DNA of 64,000 nt from Gynuella sunshinyii YC6258. GTDB lineage: Bacteria > Pseudomonadota > Gammaproteobacteria > Pseudomonadales > Natronospirillaceae. Position 1 is the stretch's first letter, and each line of letters starts with the position of its first letter. The stretch spans positions 720,593 to 784,592 of the forward strand of contig NZ_CP007142.1 of assembly GCF_000940805.1 (NCBI RefSeq), given 5' to 3'. Of the stretch, positions 48,199-57,150 are shown in pieces. The translations under genes and the position numbers were made by a program. The notes under the pieces were generated by a model that was not told the DNA's origin, searched no databases, and saw only the letters and a list, made by a program, of their open reading frames with translations.

Positions 48199-48980
48199 GA
48201 TTTTTCTTTCCTCTTAGAAACAGATTGATGGCCAGTATCTGAAAATCGTAATCAATATAACGATTTTGGATGCTACTAATCCAGCGTTTCATTGCTCTAC
48301 CTTACAGATGTGTGATGCATTTATTCACTTCGACGAGTATTTAAACAATGTGATCGCAGTAATATCCGGAATAGCCGTTTTTGATATGTCATCGGTTTGG
48401 CTGTGGGGAGGGGGTTGGATGTTTAGAATGCATCAGGCTCAACGTTTACGTGTTATCGCTGTTCGTTTGATATCCATAGATGATGTTGTTGAGCATGCCA
48501 ACGAATTTTAAAACTGGTTGCTCTTGATAAAACGACTGTGTTTTAAAGATGATGGTTTTTTTATTCTGGGAAATGTCAGCAGTGAGACTCGTTATCATGC
48601 AAGTTTTTCGAATCAATATTTCCATATTCTGTGCAATGCTCTGAATTTTGTTGGATGTTTGTATTTATGATTAAAGCTGATGGCGTCGCAAAAAACTTTC
48701 TTGGAACATCTGAATAATACTGGCGAGGAAACCAGGGCAAAGCACAAATCTGTGACCAGCCTGTCGGGAATGGATTTAAGTCGCTCTGCTGGTCTGTGGC
48801 CGAGGCTCCGTATGTGTCGGGCTTGAAGCGGGAGTTTGTAAGACATAAATGAACGATTTTGAGTAGACTTCCAACGCCCTATTGGCGACCAGGTAAGCAA
48901 CTTTTTCTGGAAACAACTTTAAGGTAAATACCAGAGATGGCATGAATGCTGACGGATAGCGGCAGATACCGTGATGCTAG
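48199..48980. other. Long intergenic region, no supported gene
   Basis: About 780 bases. Two frames of 81 codons (plus, 48266-48511) and 95 codons (minus, 48613-48900) exist, but neither has a ribosome-binding site or recognisable family. The stretch around 48680-48900 includes GGCGTCGCAAAAA, a motif I associate loosely with degenerate repeats, so the region may be a decayed repeat or gene remnant. Confidence 0.4.
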
Positions 48981-49541
48981 TCAGAATACTTTAATCAGGT
49001 TTTGACTTGCAGCCATTTCGTTAGGATTACAGCCCGGTAGTCCCTCTGGAATTTCGAGTCCGAGTTCCCGGTAATATGTGATCCAGCCGGGATGGAATGA
49101 ATCACTGCCAGGTTGTTTGAATGTCATCGGCTTTAGTGTAAATAAACCGGTGTCAGCAAAAAGATGATAGATGAACTCGGAGCAGTAAAAGCCCTGATGA
49201 TCCAGGATATAGCTGTGATTATAAGGTTGGCCAATTAAGGTCCGGGCTAAAGACAGAGCGTTATCGACATAATGTTGGTACGAGGGCGTAAGCCGGTAGA
49301 CACCAATGTTCAGTACCTCATTCTGCTCTGATAGACGAAACTCCGACAATGCCTGACAGCAGACCCCAAGGTGGGGATCTGCGTGATAAATATAGACATG
49401 CTGATCTTTGACTTCGGTGATCCCCATGTGGGTGTAGTGATCGAATTGGTTTGTTTGGGTGACATCGTTGATAGCTTCTGCAAGGTCGTTGTCAGCTGCC
49501 GCTCGAAATACAATATCTCCATTCATCAGGTTATTATTCAT
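48981..49541 (-). CDS. YiiX/YebB-like NlpC/P60-type cysteine hydrolase
   Basis: A 186-residue protein of the permuted papain-like fold. MNGDIVFRAAADNDLAEAI begins the domain, the histidine of FDHYTHMGITEV and the cysteine of GFYCSEFIYHLF are the expected catalytic pair, in the His-then-Cys order of YiiX/YaeF-like enzymes. HSYILDHQGFYCSEF matches the family core. No signal peptide is visible, so it should be cytoplasmic. Its start overlaps the bioB stop by one base (TGATG), indicating translational coupling with biotin synthase. The bond it cuts is unknown; members act on peptide, amide or lipid-linked bonds. Confidence 0.8.
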   Translation of the reverse strand: MNNNLMNGDIVFRAAADNDLAEAINDVTQTNQFDHYTHMGITEVKDQHVYIYHADPHLGVCCQALSEFRLSEQNEVLNIGVYRLTPSYQHYVDNALSLARTLIGQPYNHSYILDHQGFYCSEFIYHLFADTGLFTLKPMTFKQPGSDSFHPGWITYYRELGLEIPEGLPGCNPNEMAASQNLIKVF

Positions 49542-50620
49542 CAGCGCTTATGTGATTCCAGAGTCGCATCGTAAAACATGGTATTGCTTCGCGGACAACT
49601 GACCGGTATTTGTTCGTTACTGTCTTTCTGTTGAATCCGTTGTTGGGGTTTCAAGCCCAGACGTTGAAAAAGATGTTGATCATTTTCCACATCCGGGTTG
49701 CCGGTGGTCAGCAATTTGTCGCCGTAAAATATCGAGTTGGCCCCGGCCATAAATGCCAATGCCTGCATGGTGTCACTCATCTGTTCTCTTCCTGCCGAAA
49801 GGCGGACGTGGGATTTTGGCATCATAATCCGGGCTACGGCAATGGTACGGATGAAATCCAGAGGATCAAGGTCCTGTTGTTGTGCCAGTGGTAAACCTTC
49901 AAGTTTGACCAACTGATTAATCGGGACACTTTCCGGATGAGGTTTCAGATTTGCCAGCTGTACCAACATTGCCGCACGGTCATCAAGCTGTTCCCCCATG
50001 CCAAGTATTCCGCCGGAGCATATTTTCATTCCGGATGCTCTTACATGAGCCAAGGTATTCAGTCGATCCTGATAAGTTCGGGTGGTAATGATTTCACGAT
50101 AATAATCTGGCGAGGTATCGAGATTATGGTTGTAGTAATCGAGGCCTGCATCGGCCAGTTCTGTAGCCTGCTGCGCATCGAGCATGCCTAAGGTCATACA
50201 GGTTTCCATTCCCAGGGCCTTAACCTGCCTGATCATCTCCAGCACATAAGGCATATCCTTTTTGCTGGGTGAACGCCATGCCGCTCCCATGCAGAAACGG
50301 CTGGCACCGGCTTGCCTGGCAGCGCTGGCTTGCGCAACGACGGTCTCAATTTCCAACAGCTTTTCTTTTTCCAGACCCGTCTGGTAGTGGCCACTTTGAG
50401 GACAATATTTACAGTCTTCCGGACAGGCCCCGGTTTTAATGGAGAGTAGTGTACTGATTTGTACTTCGTTGGGATCAAAATATTGGCGATGGACCTTTGC
50501 TGCTTCAAATACAAGATCATTGAATGGCATCTGAAATAATTCCATGACAGATGATATGGTCCAGTCATGTCTGCAGCTCTTACCGTTTTTGAATTTTAAA
50601 GCCTCATTCAATGATGACAT
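49541..50620 (-). CDS. bioB: Biotin synthase
   Basis: A 359-residue radical SAM enzyme that inserts sulfur into dethiobiotin. The 4Fe-4S motif CPEDCKYC is intact, and [30 protein letters not shown] and VRLSAGRE are canonical BioB blocks. [14 protein letters not shown] closes the barrel. ATG 50620 has an AGGAG site about 12 bases upstream; a shorter start at 50545 is possible. Other biotin genes (bioA, F, C, D) are not next to it. The only linked gene is the overlapping YiiX-like hydrolase. The expected BirA operator was not recognised upstream. Confidence 0.97.
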   Translation of the reverse strand: MSSLNEALKFKNGKSCRHDWTISSVMELFQMPFNDLVFEAAKVHRQYFDPNEVQISTLLSIKTGACPEDCKYCPQSGHYQTGLEKEKLLEIETVVAQASAARQAGASRFCMGAAWRSPSKKDMPYVLEMIRQVKALGMETCMTLGMLDAQQATELADAGLDYYNHNLDTSPDYYREIITTRTYQDRLNTLAHVRASGMKICSGGILGMGEQLDDRAAMLVQLANLKPHPESVPINQLVKLEGLPLAQQQDLDPLDFIRTIAVARIMMPKSHVRLSAGREQMSDTMQALAFMAGANSIFYGDKLLTTGNPDVENDQHLFQRLGLKPQQRIQQKDSNEQIPVSCPRSNTMFYDATLESHKR

Positions 50621-51009
50621 AGGGATGAGTTGCTCCTGAGCTGTTTTAGTTCAAACATAGTCCGATGGGAAGTCGGAAAAGTCACGTTAATAGACAGTAG
50701 TGTTCTTGCTAAATGGTATAAGTTAACAGCACATAAAAGAGTCAGCACAATTGATGAGTTGTTTGAGTTAGGTGACGGCGATCCAAATCACTGAATGATT
50801 AAATGAGCAGTTGCGTTCTCAATACTACGACCATTGAAGGATTCAATATCTAACACATAATTTAATAGCCTGCCGCTTTGGCCGAAACAGAATTGGCACG
50901 GATATTATGAGCTTGTCAGGCTGACAATAAGCCTGAAGTAATACTAAGTAATGGACCCCGGTCTTCTGAACCATCAGGACCGGTCTGCCCGTCAAACTAA
51001 GGAGCAAGC
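50621..51009. promoter_or_regulatory. Divergent intergenic region bioB / metalloprotease
   Basis: 389 bases that must hold promoters for bioB (leftward) and the protease gene (rightward). I see no clear operator or sigma boxes. An AAGGAG site lies just before the protease ATG. Confidence 0.45.
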
Positions 51010-54000
51010 ATGTTCAGGAATATAAGGCTGTTGAGTGGCCTGTTATTGGGTTTAGGCAGTGTTGCAGCTTATTCAGCTGAACCTGTATCAGTATTTGATC
51101 AATTATCCTCTCCCTCTGTCTCCACGTTTAAACGTTCCTCTTCTCAATCTGTGACTGCCGATGATGGCAGTGCGTTGGCAAAAATGCTCCATCGTCAGTT
51201 GAATCTCGATGACGATGCGCAGTTGGTCGAACAAGGCCACAGTCAGGCCGGTGAGCAACACAGTTTCAGCTATCAACTTCAGTATCTTGGCCTGCCGGTA
51301 TTTGATTACACCATTGCGGTGATCACCACTTCATCCGGTCACGTGGTGCAAGGGTATGGTCAATTGGTTCGCAGCCTGGCTGCAGATTTGGGTGATGTAG
51401 AGGTGTTGACAGAAGAACAGATGGATCTTCATGCCCAGGCATATATCCATCAGCGCTATCACGATGAACCCCGGTTTTTTGATCATAAAACGGTTAAGCA
51501 GGGTGTCTATATCGACCCACAAGGTCAGGCCCACGATGCGATTCAGTTGATCTTCTTTACCGATCTGCTTCAGGGCATAAGTGCGCCCGAAAAAATGCGC
51601 GTGTATCTGAATGCGACCACCGGATCCACGTTGTCTGAAGCCAATATTCTAATGCACTATCAGGCCGCAGGATCGGGGCCAGGTGGTAACGAAAAAGTTG
51701 AACAGGCGGATTATGCGTTTGTGGCCGGAGATGTCAGTGGCCAATCGGTGAAAGACCTGCGCACATTTGTAGTGGAAAAACAGAACGACGCCTGTGCCAT
51801 GGAGCTGAGTGGCAAATTGAAAACCTTTGATGCCAAGCATAAAACCAGCAACCTGCCCGAGAATGTCCATCGCTATGACTGTGGCAGCGACAATGCTGAG
51901 AACCGTCATACGGAAGCGCTGACGAATACCGCCAAGTCGGCATTGAACGATGCCCACTACCATGGACAAGTGACCATCGAGATGTTTGAACGTTATCTGG
52001 GTCAAAAACCTTACTTCCATGAAGCGGTTAAGCAATACGTTCATTATGGAAACAATTACGACCAGGCATTTTATGACGAAGGTCAGGTGCACTATGGGGA
52101 TGGTGAATATCTCTTTTATCCGCTAGTGGCCCTGGATGTGGTGGCGCATGAAATCGCCCATGGCTATACCTTGGGGTATGGCAGTGGCAAGCCCGCAAAG
52201 ATGATGTTGAACGGAGAGGCCAGAGCGATCAACGAAGCCTTTTCAGATATGGCCGGAGAAGCCGCAGAGTATTATCTGAACGGTGAGAACGACTGGCGCA
52301 GTAATTATGATTCCTATCAGGGCAGTGGTGCACTGCGGTATTTTGAGGATCCAACGGCCGATGGTGATTCCGTAGGACACGTTGACGATTACTACGATGC
52401 CCTGGATTCCCATTATGGCTCCGGTATTTTTAATAAAGCCTTTTATCTGCTGGCCACGAATGGTGGCGAAGCACAACCGGTTGCCGGTGACTGGAATACC
52501 CAATACGCGTTTATGGCCTTTGCCACAGCGAACCAAAACTGCTGGGTGGCATCGAGTACGTTTCAGCAGGCCGCTGACTGTGTTGTGCGTTGGGCCCCGA
52601 GTGTGGTTCAGACCGCGATGCAGGCCGATGGTGTCAAGGGACCGGATGGTCAGGTCTGGAGTAAAAATGCTCTCAAAAATCAGATCCGTAAGGCTTTCGC
52701 GAGTGTGGGTATCCAACTTGACCTGGAGAACCAACAAGGTGTTGAAAGCCGTTTTGAGCGCGAGATTCATTTTCTGACTGTCAGTTTTAGCAATCAATCC
52801 CGGTATGAAAACAAAGTGTTGGCGGCCAATGATGCTACCTGGCAGTGGGACTTTGGTGATGGTCAGGTCAGTACGACACACAGTCCCACCCACACGTATG
52901 CTCAAACAGGACACTACAATGTCCGATTGACGGTGACGATGAACGACGGTGAAACCGATACGGTCTGGTTACCCGTTGATGTGGTCGAGCATTATTGCAG
53001 CGTCTCGGGCACAGATCCGGAACAATATTATGCGTCGTCTGTGATGTTTAATAATACGGAGTTTGTCACCAACGGTGATGCGGAGATCAGTTATCGGGAT
53101 TACAGTGATCAAGCGGTTATGGTGCCGGTTGGGCAACAAGTATTCTATGCTCTTAAGATGGGTCAACATAGCAATACAGCGGACTATGCCAAACGAGTGC
53201 AAATCTGGCTGGACAAAAATCGGGATGGTCAGTTCAGTATTGCCTCGGAGCAAATGTATGCAGGCAGTGCGGTCGATGAACTGTCAGGAGTATTGGCCTT
53301 TACCGGTGAGCCGGGTCAGGATTATCGGGTCAGGATCATTGTCTCGTTTGCATTGTTTGATCGATTGCCATGCGATCAAATCAGGAGTGCCAGTATTCAG
53401 GATTATACCTTGCGCTGGGACGATGCAGCATCCAGTTATATCAACATCCAGGTAGAGCATCGGACAAATAAGGTGCACTTTAGCAACCTGACTGAAGACA
53501 ATCGTGTGACCAGTTGGGATTGGCAGTTTGGGGATGGCGGTAGCAGTCATGAGAAGTCTCCCACCCACGATTATTGGCGCAGCGGCAGCTATCAGGTCAC
53601 AGCGATTGCGAAAGCCAGTGATGGATCGGAAGTGGGGCGATGGGATGAAACCATTGCGTTTACCACAGTCACCCAACCAGTAATCAAGTTCGACGCGAAT
53701 GATCAGACCGTAGAGTTCGATGCATCGGACAGCGTGATGCCGGAGGGGACTACCATCCATTGGGATTTTGGGGATGGTACGACTGATAAGGATAACAAGA
53801 ACAAGGTAAGTCATGATTATGTCGAAGACGGGCTCTACGATGTGACGTTGACGTTGACGAATGAAGATAACCCGTCGGGTGCAACGAGTCAGCAACAAGT
53901 CTCGATAGGGTTTAATCCAAACTTTTATGTTCAGAGCATTGAGCGTCAGGATGATGGTCGTTATCGGGTGGTCTTCAGGAACAATACGGTTGATCCGGGG

Positions 54001-55071
54001 GATAATCATGGCAAATGGCTGTTGCGTTGGGATTTCGGTGATGGCCAAGTCAGCGAGGAATCAGAATACGATTCTCTTAATCAATCGATCATACATGTCT
54101 ATTCGAAGCCCTCGAACAACCCCTATTCGGTTACTTTGTCCATTAAATATCTAAGTGCGGATACCTCTGCATGGGTCAGTAAAAGCGTTACTGTTGAGCT
54201 GACCATTGATAATGATTCACCTGATACTGGCGATCCCGATGGATACTGTGAGCCGATTTTTGATGCTGAAAGTGAATGGATAAAGCGGATAATTATTAAT
54301 GGTCAGGCGTTTGACAGTGATGCGGAAGGTGGCTTGGTGAATCCGGATATTCCCATTCGTCTGGTGGCCGGTGAGCAGGTAAGTTATCGAATAGAGTCCG
54401 GTTATATAGAAGGCGGACCGTATGCTGAAAATTACCATGTATGGATAGACTTGAATGGTGATGGTCAGTTTGGTGACGGCCATTGGAAAACGGACAAATC
54501 CGAACGTGTTTTAAAGGTTTACGACCATACCAACGATGATCAGGGGAATGGTTATGTGGAAGGTTACTTCCAGGTACCGACAATCAAAAAGGACAAACCA
54601 TTTACAACTCGTATGAGGGTACTTCAGCTATTTGGGTATTCAAAAATAGATACGATCAATCCGTGTTCAAACTATCCTGCTTCAGACGCGAATGGTGAAG
54701 TCGAAGATTACCTTGTAACTATCTCAGCGAGTTTTGACAACAGTATCCCTGACCTGAAGTTACATGTTGAAGGCCTGACGCTGAGTTTTGATACGTCAGC
54801 CAGTATTTATCCGGAAGGTGCTATATCGAAAGTTACCTTCGGTGATGGCGATAGCAGTACTGAAGATAAAGGTAAGCATGTTTATAAAAAATCTGGAGAT
54901 TATCTCGTTACACTACGTATTTACGATGAAAGTGACAATGAAATCAACGCAATCGGCAAAACCGTAACTGCTGAAAATAAAGAGTCGGCTAGTGGAAGTC
55001 ACGGTGGGATCGAATGGTTGGTATTACTGCCGTTACTGTTGTTAAAAAGAAAAAATTTATTCAAATTCTGA
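51010..55071 (+). CDS. Secreted M4 metalloprotease with PKD and GEVED repeats and a GlyGly-CTERM tail
   Basis: A 1353-residue secreted protease. A signal peptide (1-~22) and an FTP-type propeptide come first. The thermolysin-like catalytic domain has HEIAH (His380, Glu381, His384) and the third zinc ligand Glu409 in NEAFSDMAGE. After it come five PKD-like domains marked by DFGDG, QFGDG and TFGDG motifs, interleaved with two GEVED-type domains (one ends ANGEVEDYLVTIS). The C-terminus GGIEWLVLLPLLLLKRK is a GlyGly-CTERM signal, cut by rhombosortase and linked to type II secretion. The protein should degrade extracellular protein, with the repeats binding substrate or polymer. The five-residue longer gap to Glu409 than in thermolysin suggests a small insertion. 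Confidence 0.93.
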   Translation: MFRNIRLLSGLLLGLGSVAAYSAEPVSVFDQLSSPSVSTFKRSSSQSVTADDGSALAKMLHRQLNLDDDAQLVEQGHSQAGEQHSFSYQLQYLGLPVFDYTIAVITTSSGHVVQGYGQLVRSLAADLGDVEVLTEEQMDLHAQAYIHQRYHDEPRFFDHKTVKQGVYIDPQGQAHDAIQLIFFTDLLQGISAPEKMRVYLNATTGSTLSEANILMHYQAAGSGPGGNEKVEQADYAFVAGDVSGQSVKDLRTFVVEKQNDACAMELSGKLKTFDAKHKTSNLPENVHRYDCGSDNAENRHTEALTNTAKSALNDAHYHGQVTIEMFERYLGQKPYFHEAVKQYVHYGNNYDQAFYDEGQVHYGDGEYLFYPLVALDVVAHEIAHGYTLGYGSGKPAKMMLNGEARAINEAFSDMAGEAAEYYLNGENDWRSNYDSYQGSGALRYFEDPTADGDSVGHVDDYYDALDSHYGSGIFNKAFYLLATNGGEAQPVAGDWNTQYAFMAFATANQNCWVASSTFQQAADCVVRWAPSVVQTAMQADGVKGPDGQVWSKNALKNQIRKAFASVGIQLDLENQQGVESRFEREIHFLTVSFSNQSRYENKVLAANDATWQWDFGDGQVSTTHSPTHTYAQTGHYNVRLTVTMNDGETDTVWLPVDVVEHYCSVSGTDPEQYYASSVMFNNTEFVTNGDAEISYRDYSDQAVMVPVGQQVFYALKMGQHSNTADYAKRVQIWLDKNRDGQFSIASEQMYAGSAVDELSGVLAFTGEPGQDYRVRIIVSFALFDRLPCDQIRSASIQDYTLRWDDAASSYINIQVEHRTNKVHFSNLTEDNRVTSWDWQFGDGGSSHEKSPTHDYWRSGSYQVTAIAKASDGSEVGRWDETIAFTTVTQPVIKFDANDQTVEFDASDSVMPEGTTIHWDFGDGTTDKDNKNKVSHDYVEDGLYDVTLTLTNEDNPSGATSQQQVSIGFNPNFYVQSIERQDDGRYRVVFRNNTVDPGDNHGKWLLRWDFGDGQVSEESEYDSLNQSIIHVYSKPSNNPYSVTLSIKYLSADTSAWVSKSVTVELTIDNDSPDTGDPDGYCEPIFDAESEWIKRIIINGQAFDSDAEGGLVNPDIPIRLVAGEQVSYRIESGYIEGGPYAENYHVWIDLNGDGQFGDGHWKTDKSERVLKVYDHTNDDQGNGYVEGYFQVPTIKKDKPFTTRMRVLQLFGYSKIDTINPCSNYPASDANGEVEDYLVTISASFDNSIPDLKLHVEGLTLSFDTSASIYPEGAISKVTFGDGDSSTEDKGKHVYKKSGDYLVTLRIYDESDNEINAIGKTVTAENKESASGSHGGIEWLVLLPLLLLKRKNLFKF

Positions 55072-55285
55072 ATTGGATAAAAGTAATTCCATAAAAAACG
55101 AAATGAGTACGTTTTAAATAGAATATTTTCCAAATCAAAGAAATTCATCAGATAGTATGATGTTAGATGTCAGTCATTGATGGTTATTATTTTTTGATTC
55201 AATGGAATGAGAGATTAATATCAACCGTAATCGATGGAAATGTCATAAAAAATTAAAATTCGTGTGTATAAATCAAGGAGTGTTT

Positions 55286-55771
55286 ATGAAGAAGTTATTA
55301 TTGATGATGCTGACCTGCTTTTCAGCGGGCGCAATAGCAGCACAGTTTGAAGCAGGTAATTCTGGCGGCGGCGGTGGGGTTGCTTTTTTCGATAACCCCC
55401 CAAATGATTTTTTACAACTTGATCGGGTCACGCTGTGTGGTGGAAGATTGGTTGACTCCGTGGAAGTGGTATACATTGACGGATCTGGCAATGTTTATAG
55501 TTACGGCAAACATGGTGGTAACGGCGGCTCTTGTAAGACCCTGAACTTCATGTCGGGTGAATACATTAGTAAGGTTTCAGGGAAGTCGGGTTCTGAAGTG
55601 GATTCTTTGACCATCACAACAAACATGGGCAGAACTCTGTCTGTTGGTGGCTCTGGTGGTGATTCCGGTTTCCTATATACCGGAAATGGTCAGTTCCAAA
55701 TTGTAGGTTTTAAAGGCAGAAGTGGCTCACGTATCGATGCGATCGGCGTGGTTTACTTGCAGACATATTGA
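55286..55771 (+). CDS. Secreted jacalin-like lectin-domain protein
   Basis: A 161-residue small secreted protein. The signal peptide MKKLLLMMLTCFSAGAIA ends before AQFEAG. The rest is Gly- and Ser-rich beta-structure with repeats like GGSGGDSGFLYTGNG and a closing segment RSGSRIDAIGVVYL, the pattern of jacalin-fold beta-prism domains that often bind sugars. An AAGGAG site precedes ATG 55286. It follows the protease gene by 214 bases and shares the downstream hairpin with the P450 gene. Binding specificity is unknown. Confidence 0.75.
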   Translation: MKKLLLMMLTCFSAGAIAAQFEAGNSGGGGGVAFFDNPPNDFLQLDRVTLCGGRLVDSVEVVYIDGSGNVYSYGKHGGNGGSCKTLNFMSGEYISKVSGKSGSEVDSLTITTNMGRTLSVGGSGGDSGFLYTGNGQFQIVGFKGRSGSRIDAIGVVYLQTY

Positions 55772-55795
55772 TCAATAAGTCTTCCTGATTCAAAG

Positions 55796-55823
55796 CAGGC
55801 GGTTGTTCTACCCGCCTGTTCTT
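55796..55823. terminator. Bidirectional terminator
   Basis: CAGGCGG (55796-55802) pairs with CCGCCTG (55812-55818), with T-rich sequence on the plus-strand side. It sits between the convergent jacalin-like and P450 genes. Confidence 0.75.
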
Positions 55824-57067
55824 CAAATTTTAATCTTTAACGATTTCACCGAGCGCAGCGCCAGGTTTCTATGGTATTCCGGTGTTTCCATAACATGGCC
55901 CTCCGGTATCAGCTTTAGCAATTCTTCTGTGGCTATCTCGGCTTCAAGTCTGGCAAGTGCCGCGCCAGAACATAGATGCGGACCAAAACCGAAACCAAAA
56001 TTACGAACCGGTTTTCTGCGAATATCAAACTTGTCCGGTCTTTCGCAAAGCTCTGGGCTTCGATTGGCCGCACCGAGTAACACATAGATCATACGATTCT
56101 GTTGTAACTGGATACCGTCTATTTCGGTATCACTCTTAATAAAGCGTCCCAAGCGATGAACTGCACCGTCATAACGTAATCCTTCTTCCACCGCACTGGA
56201 GATCAGTTCAGGGTGGCGGATCAGGTCCAGGCGCTGGCTGTCATGTTGCTGTAGCTGTATCCAAAGGTTGTTGATCAGGCAAGTGGTGGTTTCGTGACCG
56301 GCAAACAATAACATAATGCAGTTGGCGATCAGGTCCTCTTCGGTAAACTCATCATTTTGTTGGCGGAACTGAGTCAGGTTGCCCAACACGGTAGTGTTTT
56401 CGATCAGTTCTGTGGAGTGCAGCAGTTGCTGAAGATAATCAGACATCTCCACTACACTGGCTCTAGCTCTTTCGGCAATGTCGATACCGGACTGCGCTCC
56501 GGTAAAACTGGCGATGTCATCCGACCACTTTTTCACCAGTAAAATATCTTCAGCCGGAACGCCCAATAGCCGGGCAATCACCAACGCTGGTAGTGGATAC
56601 GACAGGTTGTTGACGAGGTCATTATGTTGTTCTGTCACCATGGTTGTGACCAGTTGGCGGGTGATGGCGCGAATATCGGGCTCCAGGCTGCTAACCAGTT
56701 TGTGGCTAAGGGAGGCATTTACAATCTTGCGTAGAGGCATATGTTTGGGAGGGTCCTGAAACAACAGCCATTTGGCGAGAGAATTGAGCAACGGCTGTAC
56801 CTGGTCATGCTGACCCTCAGAAAGTTTTGCTGCGAAAGAACCGGTGCGATCCGATAAGAAGGTTTTGTTGTCTTTCAGGATTCTTTCAACCTGACTTGGT
56901 CTTACCACATAGTATTCTGTTGCCGAGGGTGACTGATAGATTGATCCCTGTTGCAATAATGCCTGATAGGCAGGGAACGGGTTGCTGATAAACTCCGTTG
57001 AGTGGAGGTCAACGTCGGTATATTCGGCATTCTGCAGAGTGTTATGACTGGAATAATGGTGGGACAT
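55823..57067 (-). CDS. Cytochrome P450
   Basis: A 414-residue bacterial soluble P450. The haem-cysteine motif FGFGPHLCSGAALARLE, the I-helix LLFAGHETTT with acid-alcohol pair, and the K-helix ExxR in VEEGLRYDGAVHRLG are all intact. Members oxidise small molecules using an external ferredoxin and reductase, neither of which is encoded here. I chose ATG 57067, which has an AGAGG site eight bases upstream; the frame extends to 57106. The pbpC gene ends 84 bases upstream on the same strand, but a shared message is uncertain. Confidence 0.93.
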   Translation of the reverse strand: MSHHYSSHNTLQNAEYTDVDLHSTEFISNPFPAYQALLQQGSIYQSPSATEYYVVRPSQVERILKDNKTFLSDRTGSFAAKLSEGQHDQVQPLLNSLAKWLLFQDPPKHMPLRKIVNASLSHKLVSSLEPDIRAITRQLVTTMVTEQHNDLVNNLSYPLPALVIARLLGVPAEDILLVKKWSDDIASFTGAQSGIDIAERARASVVEMSDYLQQLLHSTELIENTTVLGNLTQFRQQNDEFTEEDLIANCIMLLFAGHETTTCLINNLWIQLQQHDSQRLDLIRHPELISSAVEEGLRYDGAVHRLGRFIKSDTEIDGIQLQQNRMIYVLLGAANRSPELCERPDKFDIRRKPVRNFGFGFGPHLCSGAALARLEAEIATEELLKLIPEGHVMETPEYHRNLALRSVKSLKIKI

Positions 57068-57150
57068 CTCAATAGCCTCTTTGCAAGAGACTATGATGGT
57101 ATCCATTTTTAAGCGTTAGCTAATATCGTACTTTTGTCGTCTAATTTCCG

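Noticed and set aside
48266-48511. 81-codon plus-strand frame
   Set aside because: No ribosome-binding site or family; composition typical of non-coding DNA.
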